Of a stretch of 64,000 nucleotides of DNA, positions 55,559 to 63,769 are shown in pieces. Where the stretch lies: NCBI RefSeq assembly GCF_023715365.1, contig NZ_JAMBNZ010000006.1:1-64000 (forward strand). The letters run 5' to 3'. This DNA comes from Georgenia satyanarayanai. GTDB taxonomy: Bacteria; Actinomycetota; Actinomycetes; Actinomycetales; Actinomycetaceae. Numbering within the stretch: the first letter of the stretch is position 1; each line of letters starts with the position of its first letter. The notes beneath the pieces were generated by a model. It was not told the origin of the DNA, did no database searches, and saw only the letters and a list, made by a program, of their open reading frames with translations. The translations under genes were made by a program, and so were the position numbers.

Positions 55559-56991
55559 GAGAGCCTCACCACCTCGGTGGGGTTGGCGTCGTCGCCGGTG
55601 GGGCGGAAGCTCACCTCGGCGACGTCGCCGCTCGTGTCGAGCGGGCCGATCGGCAGGTCGCCGCTCATCGCGACAGGGCGCCGCGCGGCGTCGGAGATGC
55701 GCAGCAGGAGCGCGACGATCACCCAGTTGACGACGAGCGAGGACCCGCCCTGGGCGAGGAACGGCATCGTCAGGCCGGTGAGCGGGATGAGACGGGTGAC
55801 GCCGCCGACGACGACGAAGCACTGGAAGGCGACGACGAAGGACAGGCCGGAGGCGAGCAGGGTCCCGAAGCCGTCGCGCACCCCGATGGCCGCGCGCATG
55901 CCGCGCTGGGCGAGGACGAGGTACATGAGGAGGATCGCGAGCAGGCCGGTCAGCCCGAGCTCCTCACCGAGCGAGGCGATGATGAAGTCGGACTGGGCGT
56001 AGGGCACGATGTCCGGTCGGCCCTGGCCCCAGCCGGTGCCCATGAGGCCACCCGACGCCATCCCGAACAGGCCCTGGACCACCTGGTAGGAGCCGCCGAA
56101 CTGGCGGGAGTAGATGTCGGGGTCCAACGCGCTCAGCCACACGTCGAACCGGTCGCTCACGTGCCCGAGGGTGCTCGCCGCCAGTGCGGCGGCCCCGCCG
56201 AAGAGGAGCAGGCCGAGGAGGACCCAGCTCACGCGCTCCGTGGCGACGTAGAGCATGGCGACGAACAGCGCGAAGAACAGCAGTGCGGTGCCGAGGTCGC
56301 GCTGGAAGACGAGGACGACCAGAGCCACGGCCCACGCGAGGAGGATCGGGCCGAGGTCGCGCACCCGCGGCAGCTGCAGGCCCAGCACCCGTCGCCCGGC
56401 CAGCGCCAGGGTGTCGCGGTTGGTCACGAGGTAGCCGGCGAAGAAGATGGCGAGGAGGACCTTGGCGAGCTCGGCGGGCTGGAAGGACATCGAGCCGAGG
56501 GAGATCCAGATGCGGGCGCCGTTGATGGTGCGGCCCAGCCCCGGCAGGAGAGGTAGGAGCAGCATGACCAGGCCGAGGATCATCGACAGGTACGTGTAGC
56601 GCCGCAGCAGCCGGTGGTCCCGCAGCGCGATGACGACGGCGACGGCCGCCGCGATCCCCAGCATCGTCCACAGCACCTGGCGGGAGGCGAAGGTGCTGCC
56701 CTCGGCGACGTCGATGCGGTGGATCATCGCCAGCCCGAGCCCGTTGAGGGCGACGGCGACGGGCAGGATGACGGGGTCGGCGTAGGGGGCGCGCCACCGC
56801 AGGACCACGTGGGTGGCCAGGGCCAGGACGACGAGCACTCCCGCCTGGGTGACGATGTCCGCGGGCGGGGCGCCCTCGGTCGCGAGTCCGACCTGGAGGT
56901 AGGCGTACAGCCCGATGGCCAGGCCGAGGAGGAGCAGGACGAGCTCGACGCCGCGTCCCCGGCGGCCGGGCTGCTGGCTGACGATGGCCAT
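55555..56991 (-). CDS. rodA: SEDS family peptidoglycan polymerase (RodA/FtsW)
   Basis: 478 residues, about ten to twelve membrane helices. SEDS features: RTINGARIWISLGSMSFQPAELAKVLLAIFFAGYL with the conserved Gly-x-Arg-x-Trp and Glu, FQRDLGTALLFFALFVAM with the catalytic-loop Asp, and GGSYQVVQGLFGMASGGLMGTGWGQG. It polymerises lipid II flipped by MurJ. ATG 56991 overlaps the pstP stop (TGATG). The pairing with pbpA and pknAB matches mycobacterial rodA. Confidence 0.96.
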   Translation of the reverse strand: MAIVSQQPGRRGRGVELVLLLLGLAIGLYAYLQVGLATEGAPPADIVTQAGVLVVLALATHVVLRWRAPYADPVILPVAVALNGLGLAMIHRIDVAEGSTFASRQVLWTMLGIAAAVAVVIALRDHRLLRRYTYLSMILGLVMLLLPLLPGLGRTINGARIWISLGSMSFQPAELAKVLLAIFFAGYLVTNRDTLALAGRRVLGLQLPRVRDLGPILLAWAVALVVLVFQRDLGTALLFFALFVAMLYVATERVSWVLLGLLLFGGAAALAASTLGHVSDRFDVWLSALDPDIYSRQFGGSYQVVQGLFGMASGGLMGTGWGQGRPDIVPYAQSDFIIASLGEELGLTGLLAILLMYLVLAQRGMRAAIGVRDGFGTLLASGLSFVVAFQCFVVVGGVTRLIPLTGLTMPFLAQGGSSLVVNWVIVALLLRISDAARRPVAMSGDLPIGPLDTSGDVAEVSFRPTGDDANPTEVVRLS

Positions 56992-58274
56992 CAACCGGCC
57001 TCCGCCGTCGCGGACGGGCTGGGCGACCGGCCGGGCGAGGGCGTGACGGTCGGCTCGGGCTCGATTGCGCGGACCTCGTCGCGCAGCTCCGTCACGCGGT
57101 CCTCGGCCTGGTCCAGGGAGGAGACGGTGATCGTCGACTCGAGGCGGTCGCGGGCGTAACCGGGCAGCTCGTCGAGCCGCAGGTCGGTCCGCGAGTGGAC
57201 CGTGGACAGGGTCAGCGGCCCCAGCTCCTGGGGGATGCCCCGGTAGATCGCCACGACCTCACCATCGGCGGCGAGGAAGTACTGGGTCTGGGTCCACTGG
57301 TAGCCCAGCCACCCGCCGGCGCCGAGGAGCACCAGCACGAGGAGCGTGAGGAGAGTACGCCCGATCCAGCGCCGCCGGCGGGGCGGCTCGGGCTCGTCGT
57401 CGTCGTCCGGGGACGGGGCGGCGGGGGAGAGGGCGGCGGCCCGGCCGGCGGCCCCGGAGGTGCCGCGGGTGCCGCGCAGGCGGTCCGTGGCGGCGGCGCC
57501 GACCACCTGCGGGCCCGAGGCGGGGACCAGGCCGGGGGGCAGGTCGTCGGAGTCGAGGAAGTCGGCGACGACGCAGGTGACGTTGTCGGGCCCGCCCCCG
57601 CGCAGCGCGAGGTCGATGAGCTCCTCGGCGCAACGGCCCGGGTCGGGCACACGGATGAGGGTGTCGGCGATGGTCTCGGCGCTGACGACGCCGGACAGAC
57701 CGTCGGAGCACAGCAGCCACCGGTCGCCGACGCGCACCTCGCGGACCGACTCGTCGAGGATGACGTCCCCGTCGGTGTCACCGAGCACGCGCAGGAGCAC
57801 CGAGCGCTGTGGGTGCCGCTCGGCCTGCTCGGGGCTCAGCCGGCCGGTCTCGACGAGGTGCTGAACGAAGGTGTGGTCGGTCGTGACCTGCGTGAGCTCC
57901 CCGTCCCGCAGCAGGTAGGCGCGGGAGTCGCCGATGTGGACCATGGCGATCTTGTTGCCGGAGCGCAGCAGCGCGATGCAGGTTGTGCCCAGACCGGCGA
58001 GCTCGGGGTCGGCGTCGGCGCGCTCCTCGAGGTCCGCGTGGGCGGCGGCGACGGCCTCGCGCAGGCTGGGGAGGAGCTCGTCGGCGGGCGGGTGGTCGTC
58101 GTCGAGGTGGACGAGGCGGGCCAGGGCGACGGACGAGGCGATGTCGCCGCCGGCAGGCCCACCCATGCCGTCGGCGAGGACGAGCAGGTAGGGGCCGGCG
58201 TAGCCGGAGTCCTGGTTGCTCGAGCGCACGAGCCCGACGTCGGAGCGGGCGGCGTAGTTGGAAGTCAGGGGCAT
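56991..58274 (-). CDS. pstP: PP2C-type serine/threonine phosphatase PstP
   Basis: 427 residues. Cytoplasmic PP2C domain (about 1-240) with SDVGLVRSSNQDSGY, LADGMGGPAGGDIAS, IGDSRAYLLRDGEL, LLCSDGLSGVVS and GGGPDNVTCVVADF, holding the Asp ligands for Mn2+. Then an acidic/Pro linker, a membrane helix (about 304-328) and an extracytoplasmic part ending in a Pro/Ser/Thr tail. It reverses PknA/PknB phosphorylation. ATG 58274; the fhaB stop lies 4 bases upstream. Confidence 0.96.
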   Translation of the reverse strand: MPLTSNYAARSDVGLVRSSNQDSGYAGPYLLVLADGMGGPAGGDIASSVALARLVHLDDDHPPADELLPSLREAVAAAHADLEERADADPELAGLGTTCIALLRSGNKIAMVHIGDSRAYLLRDGELTQVTTDHTFVQHLVETGRLSPEQAERHPQRSVLLRVLGDTDGDVILDESVREVRVGDRWLLCSDGLSGVVSAETIADTLIRVPDPGRCAEELIDLALRGGGPDNVTCVVADFLDSDDLPPGLVPASGPQVVGAAATDRLRGTRGTSGAAGRAAALSPAAPSPDDDDEPEPPRRRRWIGRTLLTLLVLVLLGAGGWLGYQWTQTQYFLAADGEVVAIYRGIPQELGPLTLSTVHSRTDLRLDELPGYARDRLESTITVSSLDQAEDRVTELRDEVRAIEPEPTVTPSPGRSPSPSATAEAG

Positions 58275-58278
58275 GGGC

Positions 58279-58755
58279 TCAGCGCTGCAGCTCGATGACG
58301 GTCTGCCCGACGCGCACGGGGGTCCCGGCGCTCAGCTGCACGGGCTGGGTCAGGCGCTGGTCACCGACGAAGGTGCCGTTGGTCGAGCCGAGGTCCTCCA
58401 CCCACCAGGCGCCGTCCTGGGGGTAGAAGCGCGCATGCCGTCCCGAGGAGTAGTCGTCGTCGAGGACGAGGGTGGAACTGGCGGCGCGGCCGACGACGAC
58501 GGCGGAGGGACCGAGCGGCATCGTCGTGCCGGTGAGTGGTCCCTGCGTGACGACGAGGCGGGTGGGCGTGGAGCGGGCGGGCCGCCTGGGGGCGGGTGGC
58601 GTGGGGCGGCGGCCGCGCTGGGCGTCGCCCCGGGAGCGACGGGTGATCTTCGTCCCGAAGATGTCGCGGCGCAGCACGGCCAGCGCGCCGAGGACGAGGA
58701 CCCACAGCAGCACGAGGTAGCTCACGCGCAGGAGAGTCACGGCCAGCTCGGTCAT
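58279..58755 (-). CDS. fhaB: FHA domain protein FhaB (FipA)
   Basis: 158 residues. An N-terminal membrane helix (about 8-28), an Arg/Pro-rich linker (33-67), and a C-terminal FHA domain (VVVGRAASSTLVLDDDYSSGRHARF; VEDLGSTNGTFVGDQRL) that binds phosphothreonine. In mycobacteria FipA links phosphorylated FtsZ to FtsQ at the septum. ATG 58755, 3 bases after fhaA. Confidence 0.94.
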   Translation of the reverse strand: MTELAVTLLRVSYLVLLWVLVLGALAVLRRDIFGTKITRRSRGDAQRGRRPTPPAPRRPARSTPTRLVVTQGPLTGTTMPLGPSAVVVGRAASSTLVLDDDYSSGRHARFYPQDGAWWVEDLGSTNGTFVGDQRLTQPVQLSAGTPVRVGQTVIELQR

Positions 58756-58758
58756 GGG

Positions 58759-59469
58759 TCAGCCGCCTGCCAAGTCGTCGTCGTTACCGTTCCAGAACAT
58801 GATCCGGGTGCGGCCGATCGTGATCGTGTTGCCGTCCAGCAGGGTGGCGGCCTGGATCCGGTGCCCCTCGACGAAGGTGCCGTTGGTCGAGCCGAGGTCC
58901 GTGGCGACCGTGCCGGCGGGCGTGACGCGCAGCTCCAGGTGACGGCGCGAGACGCCGGTGTCGTCGACGACGACGTCCGCCTCGGTACCGCGGCCGAGCA
59001 CCGTGACGGGCCCGGTGAGGAGGTAGCGCTGGCCGTCGATGTCGATGATGGGGTGGCGGGTGGAGGCCGCCGTCGACGTCGCGGGCGCGGTGGAGCCGCG
59101 GCGGGTGGCGGAGGTGACGCTGAGGCGGCCGGTGCTCACGGACTCGTCGGTCTCGAAGTGCACCCGGACCGGGCCGACGAAGGCGTAGTGCTGGGAGTCG
59201 GCGTGCGCGGTGGCGGTGGCGACCATCTCCTCGGCGAGGGCGTCGGCTCCCCAGTCGTCCACGCGCTCGCGGTCGGAGGGGCTCAGGAGCACGGTGAACT
59301 CGTTGGGCACGACGGTGCGGTCACGCGACACGGCGGCAGCGCGGTCGTCCATGTCCCGGCGGATCGCGCTCGCGATCTCCACCGGCTTGACCTCGCTGCG
59401 GAACGCCTTGGCAAACACGTTGTTCACCGCGTTCTCGACCTTCTTCTCGAAGCGATCGAGCGTTCCCAT
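58759..59469 (-). CDS. fhaA: FHA domain protein FhaA with DUF3662 domain
   Basis: 236 residues. N-terminal DUF3662 domain (MGTLDRFEKKVENAVNNVFAKAFRSEVKPVEIASAIRRDMD) and C-terminal FHA domain (VLGRGTEADVVVDDTGVSRRHLEL; DLGSTNGTFVEG). It is much shorter than mycobacterial FhaA because the central linker (about 125-150) is reduced. ATG 59469 is preceded by GGAGGAGGTG, so the longer frame is rejected. First gene of the seven-gene leftward operon. In mycobacteria its FHA domain binds the phosphorylated MurJ pseudokinase, also encoded in this window. Confidence 0.94.
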   Translation of the reverse strand: MGTLDRFEKKVENAVNNVFAKAFRSEVKPVEIASAIRRDMDDRAAAVSRDRTVVPNEFTVLLSPSDRERVDDWGADALAEEMVATATAHADSQHYAFVGPVRVHFETDESVSTGRLSVTSATRRGSTAPATSTAASTRHPIIDIDGQRYLLTGPVTVLGRGTEADVVVDDTGVSRRHLELRVTPAGTVATDLGSTNGTFVEGHRIQAATLLDGNTITIGRTRIMFWNGNDDDLAGG

Positions 59470-59619
59470 CGGTACACCTCCTCCCACGACCCCTCATGAT
59501 CGTAACGATTGTGCATCGCGGCTGACGTATCCACGGCGCGATACGGGGGAGCGGGGTGCCGCGCTGTGAGACGCCTCTCCCTGGGGGCGACGGCGTCGTC
59601 GGCCGCCCGGGCTGCGTGC

Positions 59620-59625
59620 TAATCT
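59620..59625 (+). promoter_or_regulatory. Likely -10 element of tRNA-Leu
   Basis: TAATCT preceded by TGC (an extended -10) ends 17 bases before the tRNA. No good -35 is visible. Confidence 0.4.
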
Positions 59626-59642
59626 CGTCCACGCTGTACAAC

Positions 59643-59726
59643 GCGCGAGTGGCGGAATAGGCAGACGCGCACGGTTCAGGTCCGTGTGCCCGAAAGGGCG
59701 TGGGGGTTCAACTCCCCCCTCGCGCA
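59643..59726 (+). tRNA. tRNA-Leu (CAG)
   Basis: An 84-base class II tRNA. Acceptor GCGCGAG pairs with CTCGCGC, the anticodon arm CACGG-TTCAGGT-CCGTG has CAG at 59677-59679, there is a long variable arm (GCCCGAAAGGGC), and the T-arm is GGGGGTTCAACTCCCCC. CCA is not encoded. The conserved gene order ends here and accessory DNA begins, so it is a probable integration site. Confidence 0.97.
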
Positions 59727-59732
59727 CAGCAG

Positions 59733-59781
59733 AAGACCCGCAGGATCTCAACGCAAAGTTGGGGCCCTGCGGGTCTTTTTT
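59733..59781 (+). terminator. Rho-independent terminator after tRNA-Leu
   Basis: AAGACCCGCAGG pairs perfectly with CCTGCGGGTCTT (12 bp) around 21 bases and runs into a T-tract, the most classical terminator in the window. Confidence 0.85.
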
Positions 59782-59784
59782 CGT

Positions 59785-59807
59785 TCCCATGTGACGTCCC
59801 ATGTGAC
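59785..59807. repeat. Tandem 11-bp direct repeat downstream of tRNA-Leu
   Basis: TCCCATGTGAC is repeated at 59785-59795 and 59797-59807 with one base between. Short direct repeats near a tRNA and an excisionase-like gene resemble integrase or excisionase arm sites. This reading is inference. Confidence 0.5.
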
Positions 59808-59994
59808 TAACTGTCCTAGCGAGGGCTCGGGTCACCTGCCGTCTCCGTGGACGGAGTCTTGTGCCTCTGACCTGCGTGTATATACGCGTCGCTACGGTGA
59901 CAGATGTACGGGGCGAGGAGATACAAGGAGAAGCACGTTGAACACGGCAGGATCGGCACCGAGCACCCCCATCAGCGGCAGCAAGGTGGCAACC

Positions 59995-60179
59995 ATGAAC
60001 GACGCCATCGCGAGCACGCGCGCGACCCTCACCCTCGGAGAGGTCGCTGACATCCTCCAGGTGCACCGCCGATCCGTGTCGCGGGGCATCGAGAAGGGAT
60101 GACCCCCTCCATTCGCCTTGGTAGGCGGGTTCTGGTCCCCCGGCTCCCCTTCCTGGCGATCGGTCGACCCGTCAACTGA
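59995..60179 (+). pseudogene. Excisionase/helix-turn-helix protein, frameshifted
   Basis: ATG 59995 (after AAGGTGGCAACC) gives 35 residues with a MerR/excisionase-type helix (LTLGEVADILQVHRRSVSRGIEKG), then TGA 60100. The frame opened by the overlapping ATG 60099 continues with TPSIRLGRRVLVPRLPFLAIG, which is the normal continuation of such DNA-binding proteins (IPSxRLGRRxLVPR). One lost base around 60096-60098 explains the break. The protein is thus a broken excisionase, or needs frameshifting to be made. No integrase gene is nearby. Confidence 0.75.
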
Positions 60180-60560
60180 GACGGTCAGCAGGGCCACCTC
60201 ACCGTCCTGCGGCAGCTCGCCATCGACCGCGACACGAACCTCGACCGGTGTCTGGGGTTGCAGGCCATCACCCAGCACCACCTGAACACCGTGACCGATT
60301 CTGCTCGACGAACTCCGGTGCCGCGCCGGCGGGCAGCGTCTCCACCAGGGACACCGACACGGCAGTCCCTTCGGGTGCGACACCCGCGCCCGCCGAGATC
60401 GTCACGAACCGGCCTCCACATGAAAGCCGTCCGGCCCCACCACCTCACCGTGGGGTCCACCGTTCACCTTTGCGGGGGTCGTGCACGCCGCGATCACCAG
60501 GAGCACGATCACTGCGGCCGCCACGGCTTAGCCGACCTGCCGCGGCACGTCTCGGTTCAT
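60180..60560 (-). pseudogene. Decayed lipoprotein gene
   Basis: ATG 60560 opens MNRDVPRQVG, then an in-frame TAA (60528-60530), then AVAAAVIVLLVIAACTTPAKV, a lipoprotein signal peptide with lipobox VIAAC, running to GFHVEAGS and TGA 60403. Reading continues in a second frame (VTISAGAGVAPEGTAVSVSLVETLPAGAAPEFVEQ) and, from about 60300, in a third (VQVVLGDGLQPQTPVEVRVAVDGELPQDGEVALLTVSVDGS). The pieces look like one secreted beta-rich protein broken by one nonsense and two frameshift changes and cut off near 60180, next to the excisionase remnant. It lies 56 bases downstream of the permease operon. Confidence 0.65.
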
Positions 60561-60616
60561 GACCTGCGCAGAGGCACGGCGAAGCGCCTGCCGGACGCGG
60601 AATGCGGCCCTGCCCA

Positions 60617-61219
60617 TCAGGGCACCTGCTGACCATCGCGGTACGTGTACAGCGCTGCTGCCCCGGCCCACAGGCTCACGGCCACCAGCAGGGACAGCCA
60701 GGACGTCAAGTCGTGGTTGGGCAGTGCCCACACTCGTGCGGTCCCGAGCTGGTCCTCCGTTCCCCAGACCCAGCAGACCATGGCGTACGCGGTCGCCGGC
60801 AGCCAGGCGACGGTGCGCGGCAGCAGACAGACGCTGAGCGCGCCGATCCCGAGGCCGAGCAGGACGTTCCTGCCGTAGAACGGCATCAGGAGGGCCGCGT
60901 CTTCCCGGACGGCGACGGCCGCAGCACCGGCCAGGACGGCCGCCACTGTCACGGCCATGAACCAGACCAGCCGCAGGTCTCGCAGCGGTCTGTCCGGCAA
61001 CGCTTCGTCCAACTCACTCCAGGGTGCTCCGAGCGGGAATGCGACGACAGTCCCGGCGAGCAGGGCGGCGTTCAGGAAGATCGAGGCGGCTGCGTCACGG
61101 ACGGGCACGCCGAGGAACTCCACTGGGGCGAGCAGCACGGGTAGCGCTGCTGCCGCGCCGAGGATCCCGAGCCGGGCGACACCTCCCCGGGACCGTGCGT
61201 ACAACCGCAGCGTCGTCAT
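60617..61219 (-). CDS. Integral membrane protein, probable ABC permease partner
   Basis: 200 residues, about six hydrophobic segments (for example LGILGAAAALPVLLAPVEFLG, LVWFMAVTVAAVLAGAAAVAV, WLSLLVAVSLWAGAAALYTY). No family is recognised with certainty. It overlaps the preceding permease gene by one base (TGATG), so it is the last intact gene of the ABC operon. ATG 61219 is chosen; GTG 61228 is an alternative. A second subunit of the exporter is the natural guess. Confidence 0.65.
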   Translation of the reverse strand: MTTLRLYARSRGGVARLGILGAAAALPVLLAPVEFLGVPVRDAAASIFLNAALLAGTVVAFPLGAPWSELDEALPDRPLRDLRLVWFMAVTVAAVLAGAAAVAVREDAALLMPFYGRNVLLGLGIGALSVCLLPRTVAWLPATAYAMVCWVWGTEDQLGTARVWALPNHDLTSWLSLLVAVSLWAGAAALYTYRDGQQVP

Positions 61220-62484
61220 CACGCGCACTCGGTCAGGACGGCGTACGCCTGCTGGGCTTCACTGTGGGTCGGTGCTCGCTCGGCGATCCCGTAGGCCTCG
61301 AGCAGTGCCTCGTCGGGGACGAGATTTGGCGCGAGCCACCACTGCAGCACGACCATGGCCCGGGCCATCGTCATCTCCTCGCCGCCAGTGCTGTCCGGAC
61401 CCCAGCACACGGCGAGACCGTCCGTGACGGCATGGACCATCTCGTCCGTCGCGGTCCCTGCCTGCCCGACGGGCAGCGTGATCCACACCGTCGGCCGTTG
61501 ACCCGCAGCACCCGCCGCCGCAGCATTGGGGGAGAACCGGGCCGTCGCCAGCCCGGGGTCCAGCTCCACCAGCCGTGTGGCCGTCGGCGTCAGTGCCTCG
61601 CTCACCACGTCCGTCATCGCCCGCTGGTCCGGCGGCAGGCACACCTCTGTGTCGGTCGCCGGGACCGGTGTGCACGGCCATCCCGCGTCGTCCGCCCAAG
61701 TCCGCGGTGTCCGCAGGTCAGCGGTAGCCAGGACGAGCACGGCCGTAGCGCCCGCTACCGCAGCAACGATCCACCAGCGCCGCAACCCGGTCATGAACGC
61801 GGCGGACACCGCCAGGGATGCCAGCACCAGTCCCGCGAAGGCACCGCACAGGCCGAGGAGCACCACAGGCCGCAGCTGCATCGCCACGACGACCGAACCG
61901 GTCGCGCCCACGAAGTCGGTCAGCGCGCGCAGGCCCGCGACGTCAAAGACCAGGCACGTGAACGCGGTGACAGACAGGAGAGGCGGCACGGCCCAGTTCG
62001 GGACCAGCACGGCACACGCACCCCCGAGGGCGCCCATCGCCATAGTTCCGATCAGGGCCGGCGCAAGAGGAGCAACCGCTCGCAACGAAGGCGGTGACCC
62101 GTGCCAACCAGCGACCCCAAGGGCCAGGGCAGTGCCCAGGAGCAGGCCCGCACAGATCCAGATGCCCGGCCACGCAGCGCTCATGACCATCACGCGCCAC
62201 TGAGCACCGGTCGGCAACGCCTCGAGCAGCTCCCGGGAAGCGGTGCGCCGCAACCGGATGACCGGAACCGCAGAGACACCGAGCGCAATCGGCCAGAGCA
62301 CATAGATCGAGGTGAGAGCCGCGTCCACCGCCCAGACCGCCGAATGGGCGAACTCCGCGCGCCCAAACAGGCTGACGCCAGCGACGATGATGGTTACGGG
62401 CGCGAGGTACCACGCCTGCGGACGCCAGATCACGGCGCGACGTCGCACGGTCGCGACAACCTCGTCAGAAACGGACAGCGCCAT
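61219..62484 (-). CDS. ABC-2-like membrane protein with extracytoplasmic C-terminal domain
   Basis: 421 residues. Six or so membrane helices in residues 25-255 (LAPVTIIVAGVSLFG; WIVAAVAGATAVLVLATADL), then a soluble C-terminal part of about 160 residues with two cysteines (WPCTPVPATDTEVCLPPDQRAMTD; VWITLPVG). The N-terminal helices resemble an ABC permease and the tail probably lies outside the cell. ATG 62484, preceded by GCGAGG, overlaps the ATPase gene by 20 bases; an open frame extends to 62523. The family is not known to me. Confidence 0.7.
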   Translation of the reverse strand: MALSVSDEVVATVRRRAVIWRPQAWYLAPVTIIVAGVSLFGRAEFAHSAVWAVDAALTSIYVLWPIALGVSAVPVIRLRRTASRELLEALPTGAQWRVMVMSAAWPGIWICAGLLLGTALALGVAGWHGSPPSLRAVAPLAPALIGTMAMGALGGACAVLVPNWAVPPLLSVTAFTCLVFDVAGLRALTDFVGATGSVVVAMQLRPVVLLGLCGAFAGLVLASLAVSAAFMTGLRRWWIVAAVAGATAVLVLATADLRTPRTWADDAGWPCTPVPATDTEVCLPPDQRAMTDVVSEALTPTATRLVELDPGLATARFSPNAAAAGAAGQRPTVWITLPVGQAGTATDEMVHAVTDGLAVCWGPDSTGGEEMTMARAMVVLQWWLAPNLVPDEALLEAYGIAERAPTHSEAQQAYAVLTECA

Positions 62485-63256
62485 CGGCCTCGCCCGCTCC
62501 GGCACCGAGGGGCACGGCCCCACCGATCAGCGACAGGAAACCCGCTTCCGCATCCGATGCCAGCCCATACTCCTCCGACCTGTCCCGCTTGCCGCGAGCC
62601 TGCAGATCCGCGAACGAGCCCTGCCACAGGGCACGGCCTTCGTTGAGGACGAGGATGTGGGAGGCGAACTGTTGCAAATCCTCGACCAAGTGCGTGGAGA
62701 TCAGCACGAGCCGGTCCGCAGCCAAGGTCGCCAGCAGCCCCCGGAGCCGGATCCGCTGCCGAGGGTCGAGACCGGCGCTCGGTTCGTCCAAGATCAGGAT
62801 CCGCGGGCTGTGCACGATCGCCTGAGCGATGAACGCGCGCTGCCGCTGCCCACCGGACAAATGCCCGAGCTGGACATCTCGGCTCTCCTCCAAGCCGACA
62901 GCCTCCACTGCCCGGCAGACCGCAGCGTCCACCCCCTGCCTGCCCATCCGGAGCCTGCCGAAGTACGTGACGAACTCCGCGACGGTCAGCTCAGGCAACC
63001 ATCGCGGCGCCTGGGGAAGGAACCCGACCTGCGCGCGGAGCCGGGACCGGTCTGCACGGGAGGTGACCGAGACGCCATCGACGGTCAACCGCCCACCTGA
63101 CGGGGCCGCGATACCTGCCAGAACTCGCAGCAGTGTCGTCTTCCCGGCCCCGTTCGCCCCGAGCGCACCCACGACCCCGGCACCCCACGTACCGGACACG
63201 CCACGTAACGCCTCGTGCTGCCCGTACCGGAACGTAAGCTCCTCGGCCGTGATCAT
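62465..63256 (-). CDS. ABC transporter ATP-binding protein
   Basis: 263 residues, single nucleotide-binding domain: Walker A GANGAGKTT, Q-loop in VGFLPQAPRWLPELTV, signature LSGGQRQR, Walker B ILILDEPSAGLD and H-loop STHLVED. The layout is that of exporter or ABC-2-type ATPases. ATG 63256 is preferred; GTG 63268 is possible. It is followed by two membrane proteins and preceded by a secreted-protein gene (stop at 63272), so the complex may export or respond to that protein. Confidence 0.93.
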   Translation of the reverse strand: MITAEELTFRYGQHEALRGVSGTWGAGVVGALGANGAGKTTLLRVLAGIAAPSGGRLTVDGVSVTSRADRSRLRAQVGFLPQAPRWLPELTVAEFVTYFGRLRMGRQGVDAAVCRAVEAVGLEESRDVQLGHLSGGQRQRAFIAQAIVHSPRILILDEPSAGLDPRQRIRLRGLLATLAADRLVLISTHLVEDLQQFASHILVLNEGRALWQGSFADLQARGKRDRSEEYGLASDAEAGFLSLIGGAVPLGAGAGEADGAVRF

Positions 63257-63271
63257 GGCGTCCCGCACGGG

Positions 63272-63769
63272 TCAGTAGAGCGTGGTGGCACTGATGCCTG
63301 CGCAGTTGTCAGGCTGCAGCCGAATGTCGACGCACACGTTCGTGAAGGTCTTGAGACCGTAATGCGTGCGGTAGTCCCACGAAACGGTCGGGACCGTGCT
63401 CAAAGTGCTGCTGGTACGGCTGGTCTCCTTCTGACCCGTTCCGATCCACGCGAGATATTTGATGCTCCCGCCCGGCCGGCGCTGCACCACGTAGTCCCAC
63501 TTCTGGCCGGTCAATTTCCCGTAGACGGCCCGCCCGTCGCCCGCGCTCCGGTCACGAATCGTCATCACGCCCTTGTGGAAGATGTTCCCGGACAGTGAGC
63601 TGTAGCCGTGTTCCATCTTTGTGGTCGCACTCGCCACCGTCGCAGACCCGTCCTTCGCGGTGACCGCCGCCTCCTTGAAGGAGTATGCGTTGGCCATGCC
63701 CGCACCAAATCCGGTTGCCGCGATCGCGACCGTCGCCAAGGATACTCTCCATGCGCGTTGCCACTTCAT
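63272..63769 (-). CDS. Secreted protein of unknown function
   Basis: 165 residues. A clean signal peptide (MKWQRAWRVSLATVAIAATG, cleavage likely after ANA at about 28) leaves a mature part of about 137 residues that is rich in Ser, Thr and Gly. It has only two cysteines, close to the C-terminus (CVDIRLQPDNC), which could form a disulfide. I recognise no family. It is the first gene of a leftward cluster with an ABC ATPase and two membrane proteins and may be the exported cargo, a sensor, or a bacteriocin-like product. Codon use is less GC-biased than in the core genes. Confidence 0.75.
   Translation of the reverse strand: MKWQRAWRVSLATVAIAATGFGAGMANAYSFKEAAVTAKDGSATVASATTKMEHGYSSLSGNIFHKGVMTIRDRSAGDGRAVYGKLTGQKWDYVVQRRPGGSIKYLAWIGTGQKETSRTSSTLSTVPTVSWDYRTHYGLKTFTNVCVDIRLQPDNCAGISATTLY

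Noticed and set aside
59494-60066. Minus-strand frame across tRNA-Leu
   Set aside because: It reads through the antisense of the tRNA (the familiar spurious EPPRPFGHTDLNRARLP peptide) and the terminator.
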